Of a stretch of DNA of 21,661 bases, positions 7,868-16,091 are shown piece after piece. The translations under genes were made by a program, and so were the position numbers. The number at the start of each line of letters is the position of its first letter. Within the stretch, counting starts at the first letter, position 1. This stretch comes from an uncultured Alphaproteobacteria bacterium. GTDB taxonomy: Bacteria; Pseudomonadota; Alphaproteobacteria; Rs-D84. The notes under the pieces were generated by a model, which was not told where the DNA came from, did no database searches, and saw only the letters and a program-made list of their open reading frames with translations. The DNA lies in the NCBI GenBank assembly GCA_946625925.1, contig CAMOTP010000011.1, forward strand, positions 1-21,661, written 5' to 3'.

Positions 7868-7896
7868 ATTATATCATATTTTTAAGCACAAATAAA
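7868..7896 (-). promoter_or_regulatory. Extended -10 promoter for a leaderless mRNA
   Basis: Minus-strand TTTATT (7891-7896), 17 bases, then TATAAT (7868-7873) preceded by TG at 7875-7876 for an extended -10. Only seven bases (CTGTGGT) lie between the -10 and the ATG at 7860, so transcription should begin at or within one base of the start codon. It lies in the gap between tatC and the LysM-M23 gene. Confidence 0.65.
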
Positions 7897-7905
7897 ACCT
7901 TTGAT

Positions 7906-8619
7906 TTAATCATCCCTATGCATAAACAATATACTTAATTCAAACAACCCCCACATAGGTAAAGCTAATAAAATTTGTGAAACCACATCTGGCGGTGTTA
8001 AAACTGCGGCCGCCACAACAACTAAAACAATCGCATAACGCCGCATAGCACAAACACGCGAACGCGGTAATACACCTATTCTATTCAGAAAAATCATCAC
8101 TATTGGTAATTGGAACGCGATTCCAAAAACTTTTAACAATCTAATAGCAAAAGTTAAATAATCACGTACCGCTGGCATAATAACAGCCGGCACCGGTGCA
8201 GATTGATTTAATTCTATAAAAAACTGAAATACGAACGGAAATAAAATATAAAAAGCAAAACTTGCCCCAATTACAAATAATATTGGCGACGCCACCAACA
8301 TAGGCCAAATAAAATTCTTTTCTTTATCACGTAATCCAGGTGCCACAAATGCCCACAAATGCCATAATATCACAGGCAAACAAATAACTGTTGCGACAGT
8401 TCCAGCCAACGATAATCTTATCATTAAACCATCTGTAATACCGTTATACAGCAAACCACCATCCCAAATTTTTAACAATGGCAACGTTAAAAATTCTTGA
8501 ACAAATGGTGACACATACCAACCAAAAATAAACGCAAACAAAAATATAACTAAACACCACAAAAATCGCCGACGCAATTCAGCAAAATGCTCCATCAAAG
8601 TCATTTTTTTCGTTTTCAT
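7906..8619 (-). CDS. tatC: Twin-arginine translocase subunit TatC
   Basis: TatC (237 residues) is the six-helix inner-membrane receptor that, with TatB, recognises twin-arginine signal peptides on folded substrates. The N-terminus MTLMEHFAELRRRFL carries the conserved HL/F-x-ELRxR motif that contacts the signal peptide. The first periplasmic loop has the family's F..PL segment, and VAPGLRDKEK matches the conserved cytoplasmic F.aPGL...E motif. Further hydrophobic segments run to the C-terminus. Its ATG overlaps the tatB stop as ATGA, so the two are coupled. The length is typical for alphaproteobacteria. Confidence 0.96.
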   Translation of the reverse strand: MKTKKMTLMEHFAELRRRFLWCLVIFLFAFIFGWYVSPFVQEFLTLPLLKIWDGGLLYNGITDGLMIRLSLAGTVATVICLPVILWHLWAFVAPGLRDKEKNFIWPMLVASPILFVIGASFAFYILFPFVFQFFIELNQSAPVPAVIMPAVRDYLTFAIRLLKVFGIAFQLPIVMIFLNRIGVLPRSRVCAMRRYAIVLVVVAAAVLTPPDVVSQILLALPMWGLFELSILFMHRDD

Positions 8620-8900
8620 TTCTTTTTACTTTTTTTGCCACGACGTGTTTTTTTGATTGGTTCAGAAAAATCCTTTAAAACATCTGCTGTGGTTGTATTA
8701 ATAATATCATCTATGGGTTTTTCTAAATCTATCTGGTTTTTTATTTGTTCCGATGCATCAGTAATTTTCCAAACAATTTTACGAATATAACTCACCACAC
8801 GTGCCAACCAACGTGCAACATCCGGCCAATATTTCACCGGCACAACCAAAATTGCGACAAGTAAAATTACTAAAAATTCAGCCCAACTGATACCAAACAT
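8616..8900 (-). CDS. tatB: Sec-independent translocase protein TatB
   Basis: This 94-residue protein has the TatA/B layout: MFGISWAEFLVILLVAILVV, a membrane helix beginning with a Trp-Ala-Glu motif, then a Pro-containing hinge (VPVKYWPDVAR), an amphipathic helix and a charged, Lys-rich tail. Glu8 in the helix and the hinge with YWP match TatB rather than TatA, and its position directly before tatC agrees. TatB forms the substrate-receiving complex with TatC. The gene starts two bases after the lolA stop. TatA is encoded elsewhere, at 17312-17566. Confidence 0.9.
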   Translation of the reverse strand: MFGISWAEFLVILLVAILVVPVKYWPDVARWLARVVSYIRKIVWKITDASEQIKNQIDLEKPIDDIINTTTADVLKDFSEPIKKTRRGKKSKKK

Positions 8901-8902
8901 CT

Positions 8903-9517
8903 TTAATCGTAAAAAGCATCACCACCAGAATTACTGACAGTTTTATGACGTTGAATTTGAAAATAATTTTTATCAAAATCTGTTTTTGGTTTCAAATTAC
9001 GAAACACAACATCGGTACTAACACCTGTCGCATCAGTCACCGTCCACGACTTTAATTTCACAGGACTTTTATCAAATACAACCGTCATATGTCCCAACCC
9101 CTTGTTATCGCGCAAATACATATTCAATGCAAACGTTGAACCACCATCAAAAGTATCCGACACAACAATATCTGCATTTTGCAAATCTATCTTTTTACGC
9201 ACCAAAATCCCCGCTGGTGTACTGGTCAATGGAACAGTCGTAATTTGATCTAATGATTTATCAAAAAAATACAAATCTTTTCCATCAGAAATTAACTGAA
9301 CCTTTGAATTTGTATAATCCAATCTAACGCGTCCTGGGCGCAACATTGCGAACAAACCTTTTGCAACCTTACCATTAGACGTTTGAATAAAATCACCCGC
9401 CAAACCAGTCACAGAATTCAAATATTTTTCCGCACTTTGCACATATTTTTTATTAACCTCTGCATTTGCAGAAATTGAAATAAACACAGCACAAATCGCA
9501 ACTAAAAACTTTCTCAT
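8903..9517 (-). CDS. lolA: Periplasmic lipoprotein carrier LolA
   Basis: LolA carries outer-membrane lipoproteins across the periplasm after release by the LolCDE transporter. This 204-residue protein has a signal peptide cut after SANA (residue 19). The mature sequence has the LolA pattern: a helix with YLNSVTGLAGDFIQTS, then RPGRVRLDY, LISDGKDLYFFD, a central LxxQITTVPL and C-terminal FRNLKPKTDFDKNYFQI. It starts four bases after the preceding phosphoesterase stop, using AAGGGGGA inside that gene's end as ribosome binding site. No LolB was seen; alphaproteobacteria usually lack it. Confidence 0.92.
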   Translation of the reverse strand: MRKFLVAICAVFISISANAEVNKKYVQSAEKYLNSVTGLAGDFIQTSNGKVAKGLFAMLRPGRVRLDYTNSKVQLISDGKDLYFFDKSLDQITTVPLTSTPAGILVRKKIDLQNADIVVSDTFDGGSTFALNMYLRDNKGLGHMTVVFDKSPVKLKSWTVTDATGVSTDVVFRNLKPKTDFDKNYFQIQRHKTVSNSGGDAFYD

Positions 9518-9521
9518 CTCT

Positions 9522-10472
9522 TTATTCCCCCTTGAATAAATCTATAATTTGTTTTTTTACATTTTCCAAACTATCGCGCACCACCGCCCCTGATGCATAC
9601 ATATGACCACCGCCACCCAAACTTTCTGCTATTTTATTTACTGGCAATGATTTACTACGCAACGAAACCCCAATTTGATTTTCTTTTTGCTCTTTTAACA
9701 AAACAATATATTCAACACCTTTTATTTGTCCCAACAACGACAAAGCATTTTCACCACGACCATCTAAATTTTTATATGATGCAGAATCAACCACAGCGAC
9801 AGCCAATTTGTTATGATAGAAAAATTCCGCATCTGCCACAGCACGTGCCTCGGTCTGAATAGTTTTGCGCGGTTTATTATTTAATAATTCTAATAATTTA
9901 TTTATTTCAACACCCTGCTCGACCAAATCGGCCATAATTCTCAACGGACGTCCATCACGCGCATGTCTGAAATTACCAGTATCAGTCAAAATTCCAACAG
10001 CCAACAAATTTAATACCTTGGAATCATATTTCCAACCTGCATCAATCATCAAATCATACAACAAACATGCCGTTGCCGAAGCAGTATCATCATCAATACA
10101 CAAATTTCCCAATTTATTATCATTTTTATGATGATCTATCTCGACCAAAAATTTTGCAGCATCCAATGCCGGTCTGGTTCCACCAATATTATTAACTGTC
10201 CCATAATCTAACAATATTGCCAAATCAAACGGTTTAGATAAATCTGTATGATCAAAAAAATGTGCACGACCACGTAAAGGGATATAATGCAGTGCCTCTG
10301 GCACATTACCATCATACACACAAACGGCTTCTTTGCCATAATTCAAATAAATCAACTGATACAAAGCCAACACGGTACACAACGCATCCCCATCAGGATT
10401 CTTATGTGCTGTCAGCAAAATTGTTTTTGCCGATTCAATTTTTTCTATTAAAATCTTCGTTTCGTTTTTCAT
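9522..10472 (-). CDS. nrnA: DHH-family phosphoesterase, NrnA-like
   Basis: This 316-residue protein is a DHH/DHHA1 phosphoesterase of the NrnA type, which degrades short RNA oligonucleotides and in many members also dephosphorylates pAp. Metal-binding residues are present: H23-N-P-D27-G-D29, Asp89 in LLDYG, the DHH triad at 113-115 (EIDHHKND) and TDTGNFRH. The C-terminal DHHA1 domain carries SLGGGGHMYASGA, which binds the substrate. The ATG at 10472, one base after the recJ stop, was chosen; a longer frame to 10532 would overlap recJ and lacks a ribosome binding site. Pairing with recJ, another DHH enzyme, is notable. NrnA often replaces oligoribonuclease (Orn), but its absence cannot be tested here. 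Confidence 0.88.
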   Translation of the reverse strand: MKNETKILIEKIESAKTILLTAHKNPDGDALCTVLALYQLIYLNYGKEAVCVYDGNVPEALHYIPLRGRAHFFDHTDLSKPFDLAILLDYGTVNNIGGTRPALDAAKFLVEIDHHKNDNKLGNLCIDDDTASATACLLYDLMIDAGWKYDSKVLNLLAVGILTDTGNFRHARDGRPLRIMADLVEQGVEINKLLELLNNKPRKTIQTEARAVADAEFFYHNKLAVAVVDSASYKNLDGRGENALSLLGQIKGVEYIVLLKEQKENQIGVSLRSKSLPVNKIAESLGGGGHMYASGAVVRDSLENVKKQIIDLFKGE

Positions 10473-10473
10473 A

Positions 10474-12237
10474 TTATCCAATAGCAATATCTTCGAGTAC
10501 AAACTGTGCAGCATGCCGCCCGTTATACTCATTATCTTTTAACTTACCTAACATAGATATTGTAGTGTTTGTATTCGCATCGTCCAGTAAAAAATTACCA
10601 ACCGGTGTTCCAACCAAATTAAATCCCACAAATGCCACTTGGGTACCCAAAGAAGTTCTAACAACACCTCGCAAATGCGAACCATTACCCATAACCGTCG
10701 CATAATGCAACACTGCGCCATTTAATACCAATTCTGGCTCTGGATTTCCCTGACCAAAAGGCGCCAATACTGACAATTTTGAAACCAAATCCATATTTGC
10801 CCCACTGGCATCCATTTCTGCATCAACCATTACTTCTGGTACAATCTGATCTTTTCCCAACTGTTCCGCGACAGATTTTTCCAAAAAATCACAAAATTCT
10901 TGTTCTTTGTCTGCGGGCAAAGAAAAACCTGCTGCTGCTGCATGTCCGCCACCTTCGGACACAATACCCAAAGCCAACGCCTCGTGAATTATGTGTCCCA
11001 AATCAACCTTTGCCACAGAACGTCCAGAACCATTTATCACACCATCTATCTTGGTTGCGACACAAGACGGACGATTATACTTATCTTTCAATCTGCCCGC
11101 AATAATTCCCATAACCCCGCCATGCCAATTATCACCACACACAAACAAACTGCATTTTCCATTTTTACAGCATAATTCTGCCTGCTCTGTTGCACCCAAC
11201 ATAATCGCATTTTGAATATCTATACGATCTTTATTCATTTGCTCTAACTTTTCAGCCAACGCACGTGCAACCAATGGATTATCAGTCAATAATAATTCTA
11301 ATGCTGGTTTTGCAGAATCCAATCGACCCGCTGCATTTAATCGTGGTCCTAAAACAAAACCAACAACATATACCGATGCATGCTTAACCCCAGCAACATC
11401 CATTAACACACGCAGACCTAAGTTTCTACGTCCATCCAAAACCTTCAACCCAGTTGCGACAAAGGCACGGTTCAACCCAACCAAAGACATCGTATCGCAT
11501 ATAGTTCCCAAAGCGACCAAATCTAAATATTCCATTAAATTAATTTTTGATTGCAACGCACATTTATCACCTGTTAAACAATTTCGCAATTCTCTATTTA
11601 CAGCAACCAAAGTTAAAAAAGCAACACCAACACCAGCCAAATAATTCAATTCAGAACTATCATCTTGACGTTTAGGATTTACGACCGCATCCGCACCAGG
11701 CAACATATTATCCGGTGAATGATGATCTGTTACAACAACAGTCATCCCACGTTGCTTTGCATATTCAATTTCTTTTATACAACTGATGCCACAATCAACC
11801 GTCACTAATACTTGTGCACCAGCATTACACAACTCATCAATTGCAGAAATATTTAAACCATACCCCTCGCCTTCACGTGTAGGCACATGCCATATAGCAT
11901 CTATGCCTAAACTGCGTAAAAATTTCACAAATATAGCCGTAGAAGTAATACCATCAACGTCATAATCACCGTATACAGCGATTTTTTTATCTGTACAAAT
12001 TGCTTCTGCAATAATACGAGATGCAACATCCATATCCTTTAAGACAAAAGGATCTGGCATATATTCTTTTATTGTTGGTGATAAAAACCTTGCTATTTCA
12101 TCAGCACTTGTGACACCACGACTGGCCAAGATTTTCTTAACCAAATCATCACCCAAATCTGTCTTTGCACCAAAATCTATACAATCCGGCAACACCCATG
12201 CTTGTCCAAGCACGGATTTTTCTACTAACTTTTTCAT
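10474..12237 (-). CDS. recJ: Single-strand-specific 5'-3' exonuclease RecJ
   Basis: RecJ digests single-stranded DNA from the 5' end in recombination and mismatch and base-excision repair. The 587 residues show the full motif set: YGDYDVDG with Asp91, Asp93 and Asp95; VTVDCGIS near 146; VTDHHSP with DHH at 171-173; and NYLAGVGVAF at about 198-207. The DHHA1 part has SEGGGHAAAAGFS, and the C-terminus is the usual RecJ OB fold. The gene lies between ftsI and the NrnA-like gene and has its own promoter inside the end of ftsI. Confidence 0.97.
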   Translation of the reverse strand: MKKLVEKSVLGQAWVLPDCIDFGAKTDLGDDLVKKILASRGVTSADEIARFLSPTIKEYMPDPFVLKDMDVASRIIAEAICTDKKIAVYGDYDVDGITSTAIFVKFLRSLGIDAIWHVPTREGEGYGLNISAIDELCNAGAQVLVTVDCGISCIKEIEYAKQRGMTVVVTDHHSPDNMLPGADAVVNPKRQDDSSELNYLAGVGVAFLTLVAVNRELRNCLTGDKCALQSKINLMEYLDLVALGTICDTMSLVGLNRAFVATGLKVLDGRRNLGLRVLMDVAGVKHASVYVVGFVLGPRLNAAGRLDSAKPALELLLTDNPLVARALAEKLEQMNKDRIDIQNAIMLGATEQAELCCKNGKCSLFVCGDNWHGGVMGIIAGRLKDKYNRPSCVATKIDGVINGSGRSVAKVDLGHIIHEALALGIVSEGGGHAAAAGFSLPADKEQEFCDFLEKSVAEQLGKDQIVPEVMVDAEMDASGANMDLVSKLSVLAPFGQGNPEPELVLNGAVLHYATVMGNGSHLRGVVRTSLGTQVAFVGFNLVGTPVGNFLLDDANTNTTISMLGKLKDNEYNGRHAAQFVLEDIAIG

Positions 12238-12263
12238 CTATACTCTTTTTTATTATCAAGTAT

Positions 12264-12292
12264 ATTATAACGAAAAATTATTCAAATAGCAA
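12264..12292 (-). promoter_or_regulatory. Sigma-70 promoter of recJ
   Basis: Minus-strand TTGCTA (12287-12292), a 17-base spacer and TATAAT (12264-12269). The -35 lies within the last codons of ftsI and the -10 just after its stop. Transcription would start near 12257, about 20 bases before the recJ ATG. It would drive recJ, nrnA, lolA and tatBC independently of ftsI. Confidence 0.68.
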
Positions 12293-13894
12293 TGGAAGTA
12301 TTCCATCAAGTATTTTTCCAGCTGTCGGCACAGAATTTTGTGACGCTGTTCGCCACCCACCGGTTTCGGTTAAACCTTGGGGTTCATCCAAATTCACCAT
12401 AATAATATATTGTGGTGCTTCAGCAGGAAAGATTCCTACAAAAGTCGTCATATTACGTTTTTTATCGATAACACCATTCACACGCTTTTCTGCGGTTCCG
12501 GTTTTTCCACCGATTTTTATTCCATTAATTCTGGTCAATTTACCACTAGTTTCTTCTACGACACGCACCATATTCTCACGCAATTTTGCAGATATTTCTT
12601 CGGACAAAACCCTTGTTCCCTTAATACGTCCAACATCACGTCTTTGAATTGTTGGATTAATATAAATACCACCATTTGTCACAGCATTAACCCCCAACAA
12701 CAAATGCATAGGCGTTATTGCAACCGTATGTCCAAAAGACACCGTTGCAACATCTGTAATACGCCATTTTTTTGGGAATATAGGATATTCTGTTTTGCCA
12801 AAATCTAAATCTAATTTTTCATCCAAATGCAATCTATGTAAAAACTCTGGTTGTGCACCCTCTGGAAATTGCAACGCAATTTGCACACTCCCAACATTAC
12901 AAGAATGTACCATTATCTCATCAACATCCATCCATTGTTTTTCATATTTTGCAACATCATGAAATGTTGTCACATATTTACCACTGCGTGTACGCAACAC
13001 ATACGGTTTACCAACATAATATTTACCATGAATCCCATTTTCATATGCCAGCGCAGTATTAAATATTTTTAACACAGACCCCATTTCCAAAACATCACGC
13101 ATTTGTTTAAACCTGCGATTTGCAACAGGATATGCAGCGACATTTTCCGGATCAAAATCCGGCAAAGATACCATTGCCAACATTTCGCCTGTTCTGGAAT
13201 TCATCAACATCCCCATAGCACCCTTGGCATGATATTTTTGCATTGCCTCGGACAATCTAGTGTGAAACTGTTCTTGAATTCTTGCATCCAAAGATAACCT
13301 TAACGGATCTGTATTTTCGCGCAAATACGAATCAAATATTCTCTCGGCTCCTTCTAAACCCTCACCTTCTTTACCAACAAAACCAACCACATGCGCAAAT
13401 AAATTATGTTTTGGATAACGACGCATTTGTTTTATTTCAACTTCTAATCCGGGCAACTTTGCTTCTTTAATTTGTTTACGTTCCGCGTCTGTTGCATACT
13501 GCTTTAAATACATAAATTTCTTAGTTCTCAAAATATCATACGCCTGATTTACAGAATATTTATATGGAAAAACCTCGTGAATTTTTGCCGCCACTGCATC
13601 AATATCTTTAACAGCACCCGGACGTACCATAACATGTCCAGAAACAATATTTTTTGCCAATTTAACACCGTTTCTATCCTCGATATCGGCACGTGTAATC
13701 ACCCAATCACCACCGACCGCGGTCTTGCCTGATTTATTTGTTCCCATACCACCATAATATAATGTCTTGGCAAAAAATATTACAAACAACCCAACAATAA
13801 TAACATGTACAGTACGCAATCTGGAACGTTCTAAATCACGTCGTTTTGCGACCCTACCACCGAATCTATAAATATCCTTTCCTACCTCAAACAT
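12278..13894 (-). CDS. ftsI: Septal peptidoglycan transpeptidase FtsI (PBP3)
   Basis: FtsI cross-links septal peptidoglycan with FtsW. The 538-residue protein has a basic cytoplasmic N-terminus, one membrane helix at about 29-47, a dimerisation or pedestal domain, and a transpeptidase domain with all active-site motifs: SVLK with nucleophile Ser273 and Lys276, SCN at 331-333, and KTG at 464-466. RRYPKHNLFAHVVGFVG at about 158-174 is a typical class B PBP motif. It is preceded by an FtsL-like gene with a four-base gap, the usual ftsL-ftsI order in division clusters. Here the rest of the mur/mra cluster is not present; sufE lies upstream instead. Confidence 0.95.
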   Translation of the reverse strand: MFEVGKDIYRFGGRVAKRRDLERSRLRTVHVIIVGLFVIFFAKTLYYGGMGTNKSGKTAVGGDWVITRADIEDRNGVKLAKNIVSGHVMVRPGAVKDIDAVAAKIHEVFPYKYSVNQAYDILRTKKFMYLKQYATDAERKQIKEAKLPGLEVEIKQMRRYPKHNLFAHVVGFVGKEGEGLEGAERIFDSYLRENTDPLRLSLDARIQEQFHTRLSEAMQKYHAKGAMGMLMNSRTGEMLAMVSLPDFDPENVAAYPVANRRFKQMRDVLEMGSVLKIFNTALAYENGIHGKYYVGKPYVLRTRSGKYVTTFHDVAKYEKQWMDVDEIMVHSCNVGSVQIALQFPEGAQPEFLHRLHLDEKLDLDFGKTEYPIFPKKWRITDVATVSFGHTVAITPMHLLLGVNAVTNGGIYINPTIQRRDVGRIKGTRVLSEEISAKLRENMVRVVEETSGKLTRINGIKIGGKTGTAEKRVNGVIDKKRNMTTFVGIFPAEAPQYIIMVNLDEPQGLTETGGWRTASQNSVPTAGKILDGILPLLFE

Positions 13895-13897
13895 TAA

Positions 13898-14194
13898 TTA
13901 TTTCCTCAAAGGCAAATCTTCAATCGAAGTATATTTACGAAAACCTATAATTTCCACATGTGGATTAACAGCTGTCACCATACCCAACAAATATTCAGAA
14001 TTTGTCATTGATTCGAACTTAGCCTGCTCTATTGCAATTTGCTGTTGTGTTTTTACTATTTCATCGTGAGTAAACTTTAAGGATTTATGCTGAATTCTAT
14101 AACACACCTGTAATCCAACAATCAAAAAAATAACCCCGATAAATGAACACACACCTATCTTAAACATTTTTTGTTCGTCTGTCATATCCGTCAT
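13898..14194 (-). CDS. ftsL: FtsL-like cell-division protein
   Basis: This 98-residue protein has a short cytoplasmic N-terminus, one membrane helix at about 13-32, and a periplasmic helix (KFTHDEIVKTQQQIAIEQAKFESMTNSEYL) with coiled-coil character. That is the layout of FtsL, which joins FtsB and FtsQ to activate FtsWI. Sequence identity in the family is low, so the call rests on topology, size and place directly before ftsI. The ATG at 14194 lacks a strong ribosome binding site; a second ATG at 14185 would remove only three residues. It could alternatively be FtsB-like. Confidence 0.72.
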   Translation of the reverse strand: MTDMTDEQKMFKIGVCSFIGVIFLIVGLQVCYRIQHKSLKFTHDEIVKTQQQIAIEQAKFESMTNSEYLLGMVTAVNPHVEIIGFRKYTSIEDLPLRK

Positions 14195-14213
14195 CCATTA
14201 TTACCAGTTATAC

Positions 14214-14222
14214 ATTCTATCA
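14214..14222 (-). promoter_or_regulatory. Possible extended -10 promoter of ftsL-ftsI
   Basis: Minus-strand TGATAGAAT overlaps the sufE stop. The start would be near 14207, 13 bases before the ftsL ATG. No good -35 is seen. The same nine bases occur before the gene at 20659. Confidence 0.4.
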
Positions 14223-14582
14223 TAAATTTTGTAAAAAACTAATCATAGAATTCAATCCAGATAATCTCCCTGCACCCAATGTCAAATTCAACGAAGAAAA
14301 CTCTCCCATCAAATCCATTTTTTTAATTTCATCTGGTGTTTTACCATCAACCATTGCCAACAATATTGCAACCACACCACGAACCAACCCAGAATCCGCT
14401 ATGCCATAAAATTTATTTCCTAAAACACATATTTCAACATGCGAAGCACAACCTAAAATTTCCGTACACCTGGCACCATCTGGCACATTATCCATATGCG
14501 CCCCAAAATCCATTACCATTTCCAATTTGTCCACAGGATTTTCAAGTGTATTTAACAGTGATTTCATCTGTTCATATTGCAT
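14220..14582 (-). CDS. sufE: Fe-S assembly sulfur acceptor SufE
   Basis: SufE takes persulfide sulfur from the cysteine desulfurase SufS and passes it to the scaffold. The 120-residue protein keeps the SufE fold pattern and the acceptor cysteine Cys45 in EILGCASHVEI, where most relatives have GCqSxVW. ADSGLVRGVVAIL matches the family's aDS...kGl.aLL. It begins one base after the sufT stop, in a sufS-sufT-sufE order. Length is slightly short but complete. Confidence 0.9.
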   Translation of the reverse strand: MQYEQMKSLLNTLENPVDKLEMVMDFGAHMDNVPDGARCTEILGCASHVEICVLGNKFYGIADSGLVRGVVAILLAMVDGKTPDEIKKMDLMGEFSSLNLTLGAGRLSGLNSMISFLQNL

Positions 14583-14583
14583 T

Positions 14584-14898
14584 TCACCATCCCTGATTCG
14601 TTAAATCTAATTCCAACCGCGCAGCATCTGACATTCGTGATAAATCCCACGCAGGTTCCCAAACCAAATTTACAACAACATTTTTTTCACCAGAAACATC
14701 ACTTACAACCTGTTTAACTTGGTCCAACAATTCTTCCATCATTGGACATGTTGGACTAGTAAAAGTCATATCAATAATTACATCTGTATCTGTGATTTTG
14801 ATATCATAAACCAATCCCATATCCCAAATATTTACAGGAATCTCTGGATCAAACACAGTTTTTAAAGCATTTATAATATCATCACGACTAACCGACAT
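14584..14898 (-). CDS. sufT: Fe-S assembly factor SufT (DUF59/MIP18)
   Basis: The 104-residue protein is a DUF59 family member with DPEIPVNIWDMGLVYDI at 17-33 and the motif TFTSPTCPM with Cys51. Such proteins help mature iron-sulfur proteins, and in SUF operons are called SufT. LVWEPAWDLSRMSDAARLEL near the C-terminus matches SufT (PPW..drMsd.ar.eLg) closely. It lies between sufS and sufE with one-base gaps, consistent with one operon. Confidence 0.9.
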   Translation of the reverse strand: MSVSRDDIINALKTVFDPEIPVNIWDMGLVYDIKITDTDVIIDMTFTSPTCPMMEELLDQVKQVVSDVSGEKNVVVNLVWEPAWDLSRMSDAARLELDLTNQGW

Positions 14899-14899
14899 T

Positions 14900-16018
14900 T
14901 TATTTCACTATTTTTTTCATAACCGATATAAATTCTTCTGCATCAGACATTGTATTCCATGGACCAACCGACACACGGATACTGCCGTCTATATTCAACG
15001 CACGATGTATCCACGATGCACACATATTCCCCACACGCACACAAATATTATTTGCACCCAACATTGCCCCAACATCCAAAGGATGCATTCCATCAACAAC
15101 AAAACTTAATATTGCAGCATCACGCGCAGTCAATATTTTTATGCGAGCCATTTTTTGCAATTCATCATACATATATTTAATTAAATTCAAATTAGGACGC
15201 GATTTTCGTAATTCATTAACCGCAACCCCTAATCCACAAATTTGCGTTAATGGCAATGTCCCCGCTTCCCACTTTTCAGGTGCAGGCTGCAAAATAATTT
15301 TTCCATCATTACCCACACGCGCAACCATTCCACCGCCAAATTTATCTGGCGCATATAATTGCGAATCGCGAATATACAAAACACCAATTCCGGTATCTGC
15401 ACCTATTTTATGTCCAGAAAACACAACAAAATCAGCATTCCATTTACGAACATCTATATCACAATGTACGACATATTGTGTTGCATCAACAACAACTATA
15501 ACATTTGGATTTTTTTCACGTGCAGCCGCAACAATACCAGAAACATCTTGTGCCACCCCCATAACATTAGACATAGCCGTCACAACCAAAACATCCGCAC
15601 AAGGAACCGAATCGATTTTGATATTAAAATTTTCATCTAAATCACAACATAACACCTGACCAATCATATTAGATTCTGCCAGACTTTCCCATGGCAAACG
15701 CGCTGAATGATGTTCCAAATCAGACACAGCCACGGTTATATTGCTGTTCATTCCAAATTTACGCATAATAAGATTCGCAACACGATTCAACCCATCCGTT
15801 GCATTAGACGTAAAAACAACCTGGGATTTATCTGCATTTATAAAATCCGCAACAATTCCCCTAACATCACGCACCATATCATCAACCGCCCCGGCACGCG
15901 CACATACACCACGGCCAGCATTAGCATACCGATTCCGCAAAAATTCAACTTCTGCCTCTATCACAGAACCAGATTTCAAGAAACTTGCTGCCGCATCTAA
16001 ATAAACGATTTTATTCAT
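14900..16018 (-). CDS. sufS: Cysteine desulfurase SufS
   Basis: SufS is a PLP enzyme that removes sulfur from cysteine as an enzyme persulfide for Fe-S assembly. The 372-residue protein has YLDAAAS at the N-terminus, HH at 103-104 for PLP stacking, VDATQ at 177-181, the PLP lysine Lys204 in SGHKIGADTGIG, and the catalytic Cys333 in RVGNMCASWIH. Most SufS have GHHCA there, so the two His are replaced by Asn-Met. It is shorter than E. coli SufS (406). The ATG at 16018 was chosen because AAGGG precedes it and the promoter's start site lies downstream of the alternative ATG at 16057. SufB, SufC and SufD are not in the window. Confidence 0.92.
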   Translation of the reverse strand: MNKIVYLDAAASFLKSGSVIEAEVEFLRNRYANAGRGVCARAGAVDDMVRDVRGIVADFINADKSQVVFTSNATDGLNRVANLIMRKFGMNSNITVAVSDLEHHSARLPWESLAESNMIGQVLCCDLDENFNIKIDSVPCADVLVVTAMSNVMGVAQDVSGIVAAAREKNPNVIVVVDATQYVVHCDIDVRKWNADFVVFSGHKIGADTGIGVLYIRDSQLYAPDKFGGGMVARVGNDGKIILQPAPEKWEAGTLPLTQICGLGVAVNELRKSRPNLNLIKYMYDELQKMARIKILTARDAAILSFVVDGMHPLDVGAMLGANNICVRVGNMCASWIHRALNIDGSIRVSVGPWNTMSDAEEFISVMKKIVK

Positions 16019-16045
16019 ATATAAAAACCCTTGCTTTTCATCCAG

Positions 16046-16073
16046 ATTATAATACACTCAAACCGAATATCAA
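16046..16073 (-). promoter_or_regulatory. sufS promoter, shared region with trxA
   Basis: Minus-strand TTGATA (16068-16073), a 16-base spacer and TATAAT (16046-16051). The start would be near 16039. Because ATTATAAT reads almost the same on both strands, a plus-strand TATAAT (16048-16053) is also present and may serve trxA, though no clear -35 is seen on that side. Confidence 0.6.
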
Positions 16074-16091
16074 CAATCCAAGGAGAAAAAA

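Noticed and set aside
10473..10532. Longer start for the NrnA-like protein
   Set aside because: It overlaps recJ coding sequence and adds residues not typical of the family; ATG at 10472 follows the recJ stop by one base.
16019..16057. Longer start for sufS at 16057
   Set aside because: The -10 (16046-16051) lies inside this extension, so the codon would not be transcribed from that promoter; family homology begins after 16018.
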